Notes: generated from the sequence alone by a model not told the origin. Shown: positions 16,058 through 25,866, counted from the stretch's first letter. The stretch: DNA of 64,000 bases from Renibacterium sp. (GCA_017419405.1 JAFOLH010000006.1:310001-374000), one strand, 5' to 3'. Numbers and translations are program-made.

Positions 16058-17545
16058 GTGACCTTCATTTCGCAGACCAAAGAAGCCGACGTCGTCTTGA
16101 TCGGCGGCGGCATCATGAGCGCAACCTTGGGCGCGATGATCCGGCAGCTCCAACCCGATTGGTCGGTGGTGGTTTTCGAACAGCTCGACGAGCTCGGCTT
16201 GGAGTCCTCGGGCCCTTGGAACAACGCGGGCACCGGGCATTCCGCACTCTGCGAATTGAACTACTCCCCTGCTGCCGCGGACGGGTCGGTCGATCCGGCC
16301 AAGGCCATCTCGATCAACGAGCAGTTCCAACTGTCCCGGCAGTTCTGGGCGCACATGGTGTCCTCGGGATACATCGGTTCGCCGAAGGGTTTCATCAATA
16401 CCGTGCCGCACATGTCCTTCGTGATGGGCGAGGAGCACAGCAAATACCTGCGCACCCGCTACGAAGCGCTCAAGCCGAACCCGCTGTTCGCCTCGATGGA
16501 ATACTCCGAAGACCGGAATCAGATCGAAAGCTGGGCGCCATTGGTGATGCGCGGCCGGGCCGACACCGGCCGGCTCGCCGCGACCCGGGCGGCCGAAGGC
16601 ACCGACGTCGACTTCGGCCGGCTCACCAAGGAGCTGATCGGTTTCCTCGGCACGCACGACGGCGAGATCAACTACGGCACCACGGTCACCGACGTCCGCC
16701 GCGGCACCGACAAGAAATGGCAGCTCAAGCTCAAGCACAAGGCCTCCGGCGAGCACGGCTCGATCAAAGCCCGGTTCGTCTTCATCGGCAGCGGCGGCGG
16801 CGCCCTGCATTTGCTGCAACGGTCCGGCATCCCGCAAGGCAAGGGCTACGGCGGATTCCCGGTCTCCGGTCAGTTCTTCCGGTGCACCAACGAGGACATC
16901 GCCGCGCAGCACCATGCGAAGGTCTACGGCCAGGCTTCGGTCGGCGCACCGCCCATGTCGGTGCCGCACCTGGACACCAGGTATGTCGGTGGCAAGAAAT
17001 CTTTGCTCTTCGGCCCGTATGCCGGATTTTCGACAAACTTTCTCAAATCCGGATCTTTGTGGGATTTGCCGCTTTCGATTAGGCCGTCGAATATCTACCC
17101 TATGGCTGCCGCCGGTCTGCATAACTTGGGCCTGACCAAGTATCTGGTTTCCGAGGTGCTCAAGTCGCGTTCCGCCAAGGTTTCCGCGATGCAGGAATAC
17201 CTGCCGGAGGCGAACGGCGCCGACTGGGAGCTGATCACCGCCGGGCAGCGCGTCCAGATCATGAAAAAAGACCGGAAACAAGGCGGAATCCTGCAGTTCG
17301 GCACCGAGGTCATCAGTTCTTCGGACGGCTCGATCAGCGCCCTGCTCGGGGCCTCCCCGGGAGCATCCACCGCAGTGCCGATCATGCTCGAAATTCTGCA
17401 GCGTTGCTTCCCGCGGGAATTCAAGTTGCAGTGGCAAGACGGCCTGAAACAAATGATTCCCACGCTCGGCGTCAAATTGAATGATAATCCGGACCTCGCA
17501 GCGGATACGATGGCCCAGACAGCTTCAGTTTTGCAATTGGATTAA
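16058..17545 (+). CDS. mqo: Malate:quinone oxidoreductase
   Basis: A 495-residue FAD-dependent membrane-associated malate dehydrogenase that feeds electrons from malate to the quinone pool in the TCA cycle. The FAD fold is [18 protein letters not shown]. Family signatures are [64 protein letters not shown] and [18 protein letters not shown]. Length is full for the family. Start GTG at 16058 is preceded by a GAGACGGAAC leader. It is followed after 39 bases by the RND exporter gene on the same strand, perhaps only by chance. Confidence 0.96.
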   Translation: MTFISQTKEADVVLIGGGIMSATLGAMIRQLQPDWSVVVFEQLDELGLESSGPWNNAGTGHSALCELNYSPAAADGSVDPAKAISINEQFQLSRQFWAHMVSSGYIGSPKGFINTVPHMSFVMGEEHSKYLRTRYEALKPNPLFASMEYSEDRNQIESWAPLVMRGRADTGRLAATRAAEGTDVDFGRLTKELIGFLGTHDGEINYGTTVTDVRRGTDKKWQLKLKHKASGEHGSIKARFVFIGSGGGALHLLQRSGIPQGKGYGGFPVSGQFFRCTNEDIAAQHHAKVYGQASVGAPPMSVPHLDTRYVGGKKSLLFGPYAGFSTNFLKSGSLWDLPLSIRPSNIYPMAAAGLHNLGLTKYLVSEVLKSRSAKVSAMQEYLPEANGADWELITAGQRVQIMKKDRKQGGILQFGTEVISSSDGSISALLGASPGASTAVPIMLEILQRCFPREFKLQWQDGLKQMIPTLGVKLNDNPDLAADTMAQTASVLQLD

Positions 17546-17584
17546 GGCTTTCTCCACCACCGAGCAACTTCTGGGAGACGATCG

Positions 17585-20500
17585 ATGTTTCGCCTGGCCA
17601 CTTTGTCTTTGGGTAACCGCGCGCTCATCGCGCTGATCACGATCTTCGCCGCGGTATTCGGGGTGATCTCCGCCGGCTCGCTCAAGCAGGAACTCATTCC
17701 CTCGCTGGAGTTCCCGCAGATCAGTGTGATCAGCTCGATGCCGGGAGCCTCTCCCGAGGTGGTCGACGCACAGGTCAGCCGGCCATTGGAAACCGCGCTC
17801 AACGCGGTGGAAGGATTGGATTCCTCCAGCTCCACTTCGCGCAGCGGGATCTCCACGATCTCCTTGACCTTCGCCTACGGGACGAATCTGGACCGGGCCC
17901 GCAACCAGATCGACCGGGCGATCGCCAACACCAGGCAGCAACTGCCCAGCGACGTCCAGCCGCAAGCCATCGCCGGCAGCGTCAGCGACTTCCCGATCCG
18001 GTATCTGGCGGTATCCTCGGACAAGTCCTTGGCCGAGCTCAACGGCGATCTGCAGCGCATTGCGGTGCCGAAAATCCTCAAGCTGGACGGCGTCCGCGGC
18101 GCTGACGTGACCGGAGCCAATGGCCAGCACATCGAGATCATGCCGGATCCGGCCAAGCTCGCCGCTGCGGGATTGCCAGTCACCTCGATCGTCGACGCAC
18201 TGAAGAACAACGGTTCCCTGGTGCCGGCCGGCACGATCACCGATCAAGGGAAATCGCTCTCCGTCCAGATCGGCAGCCCGGTGGGTTCCTTGGACGCGGT
18301 TAAGGGGCTGCCTTTGGGCGGAGCCGCCACCGGGACCACCCCGCCGACGATCGGTTCGGTCGCCGCGGTCACCCTGCAGGACGACCCGACGACCTCGATC
18401 ACCCGAACCGACGGCAAACCAACCTTGGCCCTGTCGGTGACCAAGAAACCCGAGGCGGACACGGTCACGGTTTCGCACGCCATCGATGCGCTGCTGCCCC
18501 AGCTCACTGCCGACCTCGGCTCTAACGTCACGTTCACCACGGTTTTCGACCAGGCTCCGTTCATCGAGAAGTCGATCAAAGACCTCGGCGTGGAAGGGCT
18601 GCTCGGCCTGGGCTTCGCGGTGATCATCATCCTGCTTTTCCTGCTTTCGGTGCGCTCCACGCTGGTGACCGCGATTTCCATCCCGCTCTCACTGCTGATC
18701 ACCTTGATCGGGCTTTGGGCGGCAAAATATTCGCTCAACATCTTGACCCTCGGCGCCTTGACGATCGCGATCGGCCGAGTCGTCGACGACTCGATCGTGG
18801 TGATCGAGAACATCAAACGGCATCAGAGCTATGGCGAGCCCAAGCTCACCGCGATCACCTCGGCGATCAAAGAAGTGGCCGGCGCAGTCACCGCCTCCAC
18901 GCTGACCACGGTGGCGGTCTTCGCGCCGATCGCCTTCGTCGGCGACATCGCCGGTGAACTCTTCCGTCCGTTCGCGCTGACCGTGACCATCGCCTTGGTG
19001 GCCTCCCTGCTGGTTTCCTTGACCATCGTGCCCGTGCTGGCGTATTGGTTCCTGCGCGCACCGAAGTCGGTGGACAACGCCTTGGCCGAGGCCGGCACGC
19101 CGGAGCAGAAAGCCGAGGCCCTGGCCGCCTTGGACGAAAAAGAACGCAAAGGCTGGTTGCAGCGCGGCTACTTGCCGATTCTGCACGGGACTCAGAAACA
19201 CCCGGTCTGGACGGTCAGCGCAGGTCTGCTGATTCTGGCCGTGACCTTGCTGATGACGCCGTTGCTCCCGCAGAACCTGTTGGGCGACTCCGGCCAGAAC
19301 TCGCTCTCGATCAACCAGACGATGCCGGCCGGGACCAGCCTGGACGCCACCAGCGAGGCCGCCAAAAAGGTCGAAGACGCACTCAACGGCATCGACGGCA
19401 TCGAAACCGTCCAAGTCACCGTGGGCAACTCTTCCGGAGCACTCGCCTCGTTCACCTCCGGCGGCTCGACCAGCGCCAATTTCCAGGTGGTCACCGACGA
19501 GAAGGCGAATCAACCCAAGCTGCAGGACTCCGTCCGGACCGCGCTGGACGGCATCAAAGATGCCGGAACCATCAAGTTGAGCGCATCCGGCGGCGGTCTG
19601 GGCACCTCCAGCACGGTGGATGTCAACATCAAGGCCAGCAATACCGCCGACCTGCAGAAAGCCAATGACGCGGTCGTCGCCACACTGAAGGACGTGCCGG
19701 ACACCCGGGACGTGACCAGCAACCTCTCTGCGGCCAACCCGGTGGTGCAGATCAGTGTCGACCGGGCCAAAGTGGTCGCCGCCGGGCTGTCCGAGCAGCA
19801 AGTCGCGGCCGTCCTGGCCGCGGCGGTGAGCCCGATTCCGGCCGGTACCGTGCGCATCGACACCACCGACTTCAAAGTCCAAATCGGCAAGGGAACCCAG
19901 TTCACCTCCATCGACGCCTTGGCCAATGCCCCGATCCAGACCGGAGCCGGGTCGGTGCCCTTGTCCTCGCTGGCCAGCGTCAAGCAGGTCAATGTGCCCA
20001 CCAGCATCACCTCGTCGAACGGCCAGCGCAGCGCCCGGGTCTCGCTGACCCCGACGGGCGACGACCTCGGCTCGCTCAGCAGCGCGGTCGAAAAGAAGCT
20101 GCAGGATGCGAACCTGCCGGCCGGTGCCACCGCGACCCTGGGCGGCGCCACCACGCAGCAACGCGAATCCTTCGGACAGTTGGGGCTGGCTTTGCTGGCC
20201 GCAATCGCCATCGTGTACGTGATCATGGTCGCGACCTTCAAATCGCTGGTCCAGCCGCTGATCCTGCTGGTTTCGATCCCGTTCGCGGCTACCGGGGCCA
20301 TCGGCCTGCTGCTGATCAGCCGGGTTCCGCTCGGGCTGCCTTCGCTGATCGGCATGCTGATGCTGGTCGGCATCGTGGTGACGAATGCGATCGTGCTGAT
20401 CGATCTGATCAACCAGGCCAGGAAACCCGCGCCGGGCAGACCGGCGATGCGGGTCTCCGAAGCCATCGAGTACGGCGCCCGGCACCGCTTGCGCCCGATC

Positions 20501-20809
20501 CTGATGACCGCCCTGGCCACGGTCTTCGCGCTGACCCCGATGGCCCTGGGCATCACCGGTGGCGGCGGGTTCATTTCGCAACCATTGGCGATCGTCGTCG
20601 TGGGCGGCTTGATTTCCTCGACCGCACTGACTTTGGTCCTGGTACCGGTGCTCTACCGGCTGGTGGAAGGCAGCCGGGAACGCCGCCAGCTGCTCAAGGA
20701 CCTGCAGGTCGTACCGGCGGCGACCGCTGCGCCGGGCGGGAACGAATCGCAGGATTGGACCACCGGCGCGATCCCGAAGGTCAAAGGGCGCCGCTCCGCG
20801 AACCCCTGA
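17585..20809 (+). CDS. RND-superfamily exporter (HAE1/AcrB-like permease)
   Basis: A 1,074-residue proton-driven exporter with the RND layout: helix 1, a large extracytoplasmic domain, helices 2-6, a second large domain and helices 8-12. Family motifs are MPGASPEVVDAQVSRPLETAL, GRVVDDSIVVIENIKRH in helix 4 (the proton-relay Asp-Asp pair) and the matching helix 10 segment GIVVTNAIVLIDLINQ. It resembles the actinobacterial one-component AcrB-like pumps. No membrane-fusion or outer-membrane partner is nearby, as expected for a monoderm cell. Start ATG with GGGAGACG upstream. The TetR gene downstream is convergent, not obviously its regulator. Confidence 0.9.
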   Translation: MFRLATLSLGNRALIALITIFAAVFGVISAGSLKQELIPSLEFPQISVISSMPGASPEVVDAQVSRPLETALNAVEGLDSSSSTSRSGISTISLTFAYGTNLDRARNQIDRAIANTRQQLPSDVQPQAIAGSVSDFPIRYLAVSSDKSLAELNGDLQRIAVPKILKLDGVRGADVTGANGQHIEIMPDPAKLAAAGLPVTSIVDALKNNGSLVPAGTITDQGKSLSVQIGSPVGSLDAVKGLPLGGAATGTTPPTIGSVAAVTLQDDPTTSITRTDGKPTLALSVTKKPEADTVTVSHAIDALLPQLTADLGSNVTFTTVFDQAPFIEKSIKDLGVEGLLGLGFAVIIILLFLLSVRSTLVTAISIPLSLLITLIGLWAAKYSLNILTLGALTIAIGRVVDDSIVVIENIKRHQSYGEPKLTAITSAIKEVAGAVTASTLTTVAVFAPIAFVGDIAGELFRPFALTVTIALVASLLVSLTIVPVLAYWFLRAPKSVDNALAEAGTPEQKAEALAALDEKERKGWLQRGYLPILHGTQKHPVWTVSAGLLILAVTLLMTPLLPQNLLGDSGQNSLSINQTMPAGTSLDATSEAAKKVEDALNGIDGIETVQVTVGNSSGALASFTSGGSTSANFQVVTDEKANQPKLQDSVRTALDGIKDAGTIKLSASGGGLGTSSTVDVNIKASNTADLQKANDAVVATLKDVPDTRDVTSNLSAANPVVQISVDRAKVVAAGLSEQQVAAVLAAAVSPIPAGTVRIDTTDFKVQIGKGTQFTSIDALANAPIQTGAGSVPLSSLASVKQVNVPTSITSSNGQRSARVSLTPTGDDLGSLSSAVEKKLQDANLPAGATATLGGATTQQRESFGQLGLALLAAIAIVYVIMVATFKSLVQPLILLVSIPFAATGAIGLLLISRVPLGLPSLIGMLMLVGIVVTNAIVLIDLINQARKPAPGRPAMRVSEAIEYGARHRLRPILMTALATVFALTPMALGITGGGGFISQPLAIVVVGGLISSTALTLVLVPVLYRLVEGSRERRQLLKDLQVVPAATAAPGGNESQDWTTGAIPKVKGRRSANP

Positions 20810-20824
20810 TCTCGGTCCGCCGGA

Positions 20825-21430
20825 CTAATCGGAGGATCGGCTGAGCAACGGCAGGAAGACCAGGTCGACGATCTCCTCGATGGCCGGTTCCGGGACGGCT
20901 TCCATGGTCCACAGCACTTCGTGCCGGAAGAGATCAGCTGGCAGCCGGGCGATTCGATCGGGTATCTGGCCGGCCGGGATTTCGCCCCGACCGACGGCGC
21001 GTTCGAGGGCCTGGTCCATGAGCGAACGCCGCTGGCCCCAGATCATCTCGGTCAGCTTCGCCAGGCTGGTGTCCGTGTTCCGGAGCAGTCCGCCGAATTG
21101 CACCATGCGAATGATCCCCAGCCGCGACCGCCGCTGGTTGACCTCCTGAAGCAGTGCAATGACATCACCGCGCAGGCTCCCGGTATCCGGCGCCGTCTCG
21201 ACCGCATCCTGTTTGACCAGATACGCGACGGCCGCGATCGCCAGTTCCTGTTTGTCGTTCCAGCGCCGATAGATCACCGCACGGCTGGTTGCCGCGCGGG
21301 CCGCCACCGCATCGATGGTGAACTCGCCGAAGTCCTTTTCCATCAGCTCGTCCCCGGCCGCCGCCAAGATCGCATCCTGCAGCGCTTGTCCACGACGGCG
21401 CTGCGGCGCACTTTCATCTTTAAGATACAT
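20825..21430 (-). CDS. TetR/AcrR-family transcriptional repressor
   Basis: A 201-residue regulator. The N-terminal TetR helix-turn-helix is FTIDAVAARAATSRAVIYRRWNDKQELAIAAVAYL (about residues 37-71). The rest is an all-helical ligand-binding domain. It is divergent from an FAD monooxygenase gene 75 bases away, and the gap holds a perfect AGATACA-GAT-TGTATCT palindrome. The half-site TGTATCTTA recurs at the regulator's own start codon. The usual arrangement predicts that it represses itself and the monooxygenase until a small aromatic or hydrophobic ligand binds. Confidence 0.9.
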   Translation of the reverse strand: MYLKDESAPQRRRGQALQDAILAAAGDELMEKDFGEFTIDAVAARAATSRAVIYRRWNDKQELAIAAVAYLVKQDAVETAPDTGSLRGDVIALLQEVNQRRSRLGIIRMVQFGGLLRNTDTSLAKLTEMIWGQRRSLMDQALERAVGRGEIPAGQIPDRIARLPADLFRHEVLWTMEAVPEPAIEEIVDLVFLPLLSRSSD

Positions 21431-21466
21431 TGCGTTTCCTATTTTTCTGATCTACCATCGAGCCGT

Positions 21467-21483
21467 AGATACAGATTGTATCT
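21467..21483. promoter_or_regulatory. Candidate TetR operator
   Basis: A perfect palindrome AGATACA-GAT-TGTATCT between the divergent TetR and monooxygenase genes, 23 bases before the monooxygenase ATG. A further half-site (AAGATACA, 21422-21429) overlaps the TetR start codon, so binding could block both genes. Confidence 0.6.
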
Positions 21484-21505
21484 TATTTGGCGAAAGAAGA
21501 ACCAG

Positions 21506-22621
21506 ATGCGCATCCTCATTTCCGGCGCCGGCGTGGCCGGCCTCAGCACCGGCATCACCCTCGGCAACCTGGGCCACGAAGTGACCATCGTGGAACGGGC
21601 CGCGCACTTGCGCACCACGGGTTCGGCCATCGACGTCCGCGGCGAGGCGCTCGAGGTCGCGGACCGGATGGGACTGCTCGGCTCGATCCGCGCACATCGG
21701 GTCAGGATGACCGAATCGTCCACGTTCATCGACCCCGAAGGGAACCGCATCGCCGGCATGCCGGTCGCCGAAGTCAACGATTCCCCCGGCGACACGGAAA
21801 TCTCCCGCAAGGACCTGGCGGCCATCTTGCACGCCGCCTTGCCGCCGACCACCGGAGTGGTCTTCAACGAGTCGATCAAAACGCTGCACGACGACGGCGA
21901 AACGGTGCAGGTCGGTTTCGCTTCGGGAAACCAGCGCCAGTATGACTTGGTCGTCGGCGCGGACGGTCTGCACTCGGCCACCCGCCGACTCGTCTTCGGG
22001 CCCGAATCCGACTACCTGAAACACCTCGGCTACTACGTCGCACTCACCGAGCTGGCTCCGCAACCGGCCCTCGAAGGAGCCAGCCCGCTGCTCAACCTGC
22101 CGGATCGCATGGTGGGCATCGTCTGCTTCAAGGACTCCGCCGTCGGCGTCTTCACCTTCCGCTCGCCCTGGATCGACTACGACTACCACGACTCGGCCGC
22201 ACCGAAGCAGATCCTGCTCGACGCCTACGCCGGACACCAGGAATGGCGCATCCCCGAACTGCTCGACGCGGTCCGGACCGACCCGGAGCTCTATTTCGAT
22301 TCGGTCAGCCAGATCCAGATGCCGAGCTGGCATTCCGGCCGCGTGGTCCTGGTCGGCGATGCCGCCCATTGCGCGTCGCTGCTCTCCGGCCGCGGCACCT
22401 CGATCGCGATGACCGGGGCCCGGTTCCTGGCTGAAAGCCTCCGGCAGCACCCGGCGGACTTGGCTGCGGCATTGACCGGCTACGAGCACTTGCAGCGGCC
22501 CCGGGCCGAACGCGCACAAGCCACGGCCGCTCCCGGCGGTGAGCTCCTGGTCCCGGCAACCCAAGCCGCCATCGATGCCCGCAACGAACATTTCCGTTCG
22601 CTCGAACCGGCCCGGCACTGA
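21506..22621 (+). CDS. FAD-dependent aromatic monooxygenase (PHBH/TetX-like)
   Basis: A 371-residue group A flavoprotein monooxygenase. The motifs are GAGVAGLSTGITL (GxGxxG, residues 7-12), the DG-type segment VVGADGLHSATRRLVF, and the FAD-ribityl motif VVLVGDAAHCASLLSGRGTSIAMTGA. Such enzymes hydroxylate phenols, polyketides or antibiotics using NAD(P)H and oxygen. The best start is ATG 21506 (MRILISGAG) with AAGAAGAACC upstream, although the frame is open far upstream. It is divergently paired with a TetR repressor and convergent with a drug-type exporter, which suggests modification plus efflux of a xenobiotic. Confidence 0.88.
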   Translation: MRILISGAGVAGLSTGITLGNLGHEVTIVERAAHLRTTGSAIDVRGEALEVADRMGLLGSIRAHRVRMTESSTFIDPEGNRIAGMPVAEVNDSPGDTEISRKDLAAILHAALPPTTGVVFNESIKTLHDDGETVQVGFASGNQRQYDLVVGADGLHSATRRLVFGPESDYLKHLGYYVALTELAPQPALEGASPLLNLPDRMVGIVCFKDSAVGVFTFRSPWIDYDYHDSAAPKQILLDAYAGHQEWRIPELLDAVRTDPELYFDSVSQIQMPSWHSGRVVLVGDAAHCASLLSGRGTSIAMTGARFLAESLRQHPADLAAALTGYEHLQRPRAERAQATAAPGGELLVPATQAAIDARNEHFRSLEPARH

Positions 22622-24046
22622 CTAGCGCACGGCAACCTGTCCCGGAACGGCCGTCCGGAAGGCCAGCTTCGGCACGAAGAACAACAGCGCCGCCGCCAGG
22701 AACCCGGTGGCCCCGCAGACGATCCAGACCAGCAGATACCCATTGAGCGAGCCTGCGGTGCTGCCCGGCACTGCGGCCGCGCTGCCGGCGAACTGACTCG
22801 CCAGGGCGATGCCGAAGACGCAGGAGGCAAACGAGCCGCCGATGGTTTTGGTGGCGTTGGTCAGCCCGGTGGCCATTCCGGTCTGGCGCAGCGGCGCCGC
22901 GGCGGCAGCGGCTGCCGGAAGCGCCGCGACCAGGGCTCCGGTACCGAGTCCGGCGACCAGCATGTTGGCCATCACCTGCCAGACCTGGTCGTGGAACGGG
23001 ACGAAGAGCGAATACCCCAGGCCGATCAGCGAAGCGGCGCCGATCAAGGTGATCCGCGGGGTGCTGATCCGGGAAACCCAGGAGAACAGCAATGCCCCGG
23101 CCACCATCGCGATGAGGTAGATGCCGATCAGCAATGAAACCGTACTCGAGCCGACGCCCAAGCCGTAGCCGACCACCGTGGGATCGGTCCGGGCGAAGGT
23201 GGACAGCGGCACCTGCGAACCCAGGACCGAAACGCCGAACAAGAACGCCGTGAGCATCACCGGCCAGATCGCGGACGAACGCAGCAACCTGATGTCCACC
23301 ATCGGGTCCGGATGCCGCAATTCGTGCCGGACAAAGGGCCAGAGTGCCAGAACGCCGAGCCCGACGGCGAGCCAGGCCCACCAGGTGCCCGGACCGTTGG
23401 TGCGCATGAAGGTCAGCCCGGCGGTGATCAACAACAAGGCGAAACTGATCAGGATCAGTCCGGTGCTGTCCAGCCGGCCGCCGGTACGCACCGGCGACTC
23501 CGGAACACCCCGCCAGATCACGATGAAACACAGGCTGACACAGATCGCCGGGATCATCAGGACGAGCCAGAGTTTCCCGGCCAGCAGCTCGCCCAGCACA
23601 CCGCCGGAGACCGCACCCAGGATCGCACCGGCTTCCAGGCCGACCACCAACAACCCGGCGGCTTTGCGGGTCAGCGCTGCCGGATCCGGGCTTTCCTGGC
23701 TCCGCGAATAGATCAACGCGATCTCCAGCGGAAGCCAGACCACGTAAAAGCCCTGCAACGACCAGGCGATCAGGAAACTCCAAAAGTCTCCGGAAAAGAC
23801 CAGGGCCCAGGTGGCCAACGCCGTGACCGCGGTCGATGCCAGCAAGATCTTCCGGTGCCCGAACATGTCGCCGAGCTTGGCCAGCGCCGGCACCACCAAA
23901 GCGCTGACCATCAGCTGCGCCGCTTCGAACCAGTTGACGTCGGCGTCGTGGATGCCCAGATGGCGTGCGATATCGGTGAACAACGGCGTGTAGTACCCCT
24001 GCAGCACACCGGAAGTCATTTCCACCAGGACCAGAAATCCGACCAC
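22622..24046 (-). CDS. MFS drug exporter, DHA2 (14-helix) type
   Basis: A 474-residue membrane protein with about 14 hydrophobic segments, and the DHA2 features VNWFEAAQLMVSALVVPALAKLGDMFGHRKILL and LGEL in the fifth helix region. It resembles EmrB/QacA-type proton antiporters. The only conventional start is GTG 24046, which clips the first helix. In-frame sequence upstream (AIVTRTTSRRLLGPASA, 24047-24100) reads like a natural N-terminus but has no ATG/GTG/TTG. The true start is therefore uncertain. It is convergent with the monooxygenase gene with no gap and divergent from the luciferase-like gene. Confidence 0.83.
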   Translation of the reverse strand: MVGFLVLVEMTSGVLQGYYTPLFTDIARHLGIHDADVNWFEAAQLMVSALVVPALAKLGDMFGHRKILLASTAVTALATWALVFSGDFWSFLIAWSLQGFYVVWLPLEIALIYSRSQESPDPAALTRKAAGLLVVGLEAGAILGAVSGGVLGELLAGKLWLVLMIPAICVSLCFIVIWRGVPESPVRTGGRLDSTGLILISFALLLITAGLTFMRTNGPGTWWAWLAVGLGVLALWPFVRHELRHPDPMVDIRLLRSSAIWPVMLTAFLFGVSVLGSQVPLSTFARTDPTVVGYGLGVGSSTVSLLIGIYLIAMVAGALLFSWVSRISTPRITLIGAASLIGLGYSLFVPFHDQVWQVMANMLVAGLGTGALVAALPAAAAAAAPLRQTGMATGLTNATKTIGGSFASCVFGIALASQFAGSAAAVPGSTAGSLNGYLLVWIVCGATGFLAAALLFFVPKLAFRTAVPGQVAVR

Positions 24047-24152
24047 CGCCGAAGCCGGGCCGAGAAGTCTCCTGGACGTCGTGCGAGTAACGATTGCGAC
24101 CCCCTGATGACGGGAATATCTCCGGCCCCCCGCCGGTTGATTCGAATATTAG

Positions 24153-24164
24153 ATGCAAACGCAT
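24153..24164. promoter_or_regulatory. Candidate MarR operator between divergent genes
   Basis: ATGC-AAAC-GCAT dyad in an AT-rich stretch 54 bases before the luciferase-like gene and about 107 bases before the exporter. The MarR regulator is encoded in the operon that this region drives. The dyad is short, so the call is tentative. Confidence 0.35.
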
Positions 24165-24217
24165 ATACTTGGTGAACGCGAACTCCACCGGTATCGAAAC
24201 GAAAGAAGGACCGAACC

Positions 24218-25327
24218 GTGCAAATCGGCATCTTCACTGTGGGCGACGTTACAACAGATCCCACCAGCAACACCACCCCCTCGGAACACGAGCGGATCAA
24301 GGCGATGGTGACGATCGCGAAACACGCCGAAGAAATCGGCATGGACGTCTTCGCCACCGGGGAGCACCACAACCCCCCGTTCGTGCCCAGCTCCCCCACC
24401 ACGATGCTCGGCTACATCGCGGCGCAGACCGAAAAGATCATCCTTTCCACCTCGACCACACTGATCACCACCAATGATCCAGTCAAAATCGCCGAAGACT
24501 TCGCGATGCTCCAGCACTTGGCCGACGGCCGGGTCGATCTGATCATGGGCCGCGGAAATACCGGCCCGGTCTACCCGTGGTTCGGCAAGAACATGCAGGA
24601 CAGCGTGGAACTGACCGTGGAGAATTATGCGCTGCTGCGCCGGCTCTGGGATGAGGAGGTCGTCACGTGGCAGGGCAAGCACCGCACGCCGCTGACCGGA
24701 TTCACCGCCACGCCCAGGCCCTTGGACGGCGTGGCGCCCTTCGTCTGGCACGGCTCGATCCGCACGCCCCAGGTCGCCGAAATCGCCGCATACTACGGCG
24801 ACGGATTCTTCGCGAACAACATCTTCTGGCCCAAAGAGCACTACCAGCAGCTGATCGGCCTCTACCGGGAACGCTACGCGCACTACGGCCACGGTGCCGC
24901 CGATCAGGCGATCGTGGGCTTGGGCGGGCAGTTCTTCATGCGGAAGAATTCGCAGGACGCGGTCAAGGAATTCCGGCCGTATTTCGACAATGCCCCGGTC
25001 TACGGACATGGGCCGTCGCTGGAAGACTTCACCTCGCAGACCCCGCTGACTGTGGGCAGCCCGCAGGAAGTGATCGAAAAGACGCTCAGCTTCCGGGAGT
25101 TCTTCGGCGACTACCAGCGCCAGCTGTTCCTGGTCGATCATGCCGGCCTGCCGCTGAAGACCGTCTTGGAACAGCTCGATTTGTTCGGCGAAGAAGTCCT
25201 GCCGACCCTGCGCAAGGAATTCGAATCCCGGAAACCGGCGCACGTGCCAGACGCTCCGACGCACGCCAGCCGCAAGGCCGCATTGGCCGGGGCCGCTGCG
25301 CCGGAGACCGCCGAGGTGAGCGCGTGA
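24218..25327 (+). CDS. LLM-class (luciferase-like) flavin monooxygenase
   Basis: A 369-residue F420/FMN-type TIM-barrel oxidoreductase. It begins MQIGIFTVGDV and contains GMDVFATGEHHNPPFV, STTLITTNDPVKIAEDFAMLQHLADGRVDLIMGRGNTGPVYPWFG and the substrate-cap region FVWHGSIRTPQVAEIAAYYGDGFFANN. The sequence matches the corynebacterial CE1758-like FMN monooxygenase group, to my recollection. The reaction is probably oxidation of a small organic compound with reduced flavin. The RBS is GAAAGAAGGA before GTG at 24218. Its TGA overlaps the GTG of the MarR gene, so the regulator is co-translated. Confidence 0.87.
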   Translation: MQIGIFTVGDVTTDPTSNTTPSEHERIKAMVTIAKHAEEIGMDVFATGEHHNPPFVPSSPTTMLGYIAAQTEKIILSTSTTLITTNDPVKIAEDFAMLQHLADGRVDLIMGRGNTGPVYPWFGKNMQDSVELTVENYALLRRLWDEEVVTWQGKHRTPLTGFTATPRPLDGVAPFVWHGSIRTPQVAEIAAYYGDGFFANNIFWPKEHYQQLIGLYRERYAHYGHGAADQAIVGLGGQFFMRKNSQDAVKEFRPYFDNAPVYGHGPSLEDFTSQTPLTVGSPQEVIEKTLSFREFFGDYQRQLFLVDHAGLPLKTVLEQLDLFGEEVLPTLRKEFESRKPAHVPDAPTHASRKAALAGAAAPETAEVSA

Positions 25328-25866
25328 GCCGACCGGAGCCGGATGGACGGTCCGGCTCCGGCGGGTCTTCCGGTCCGAGGCAGCCTTCGCAGTCGGACCG
25401 GCCGGCGCGGCTGAGCAATGCCGAACACCGCAAGCTCAGCGTCCAGGCCTGGGAATCGCTGTTCAGCGCACAGGTCAGCGTGATCCGCAGTCTCCGCGAC
25501 AACCCGGTGTTCAAACGGTTGTCGATGCGCGAGTACGACGTGCTCTACACGCTGTCCAAATGCCCCAGCGGATGGTTGCGGCTCAACGAGATCAACCGGC
25601 ACGTGCTGCTGACCCAGCCGAGCATTTCACGACTGGTCGAGCGGTTGGAAGCCCGCGGCCTGGTGCAGCGCAAACTGGTTGCCGAAGACCGGCGCGGAGT
25701 GCTGATCGGCCTCACCGAGCCAGGGAAGCAGATGCAACGCGAGCTGGGCCGGGAACACGTCAAAGACATCCAACAGGTCGTCGGTTCGGTGCTCGACGAA
25801 GCCGAGCTGCGCGAATTGGCCCGGATCACCCGCAAGCTCGACGCGGCCGTCCGGGAACGGGAGTAG
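25324..25866 (+). CDS. MarR-family regulator co-translated with the luciferase-like enzyme
   Basis: A 180-residue winged-helix regulator with a disordered Gly/Ser/Pro-rich N-terminus. DNA-binding parts are LNEINRHVLLTQPSISRLVERLEARGLVQRKLV and the wing AEDRRGVLIGLTEPG. The start GTG 25324 lies inside the stop of the preceding gene (GTGA). The location predicts ligand-responsive autoregulation of the two-gene operon and perhaps of the divergent exporter. It ends immediately next to the stop of the convergent transglutaminase-like gene. Confidence 0.87.
   Translation: MSRPEPDGRSGSGGSSGPRQPSQSDRPARLSNAEHRKLSVQAWESLFSAQVSVIRSLRDNPVFKRLSMREYDVLYTLSKCPSGWLRLNEINRHVLLTQPSISRLVERLEARGLVQRKLVAEDRRGVLIGLTEPGKQMQRELGREHVKDIQQVVGSVLDEAELRELARITRKLDAAVRERE

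Noticed and set aside
18689-20581. A 630-codon minus-strand frame opposite the RND exporter
   Set aside because: Its product is dominated by Asp/Gly/Arg/Gln/His repeats, as expected for antisense of membrane-protein codons, and the plus-strand protein is clearly real.
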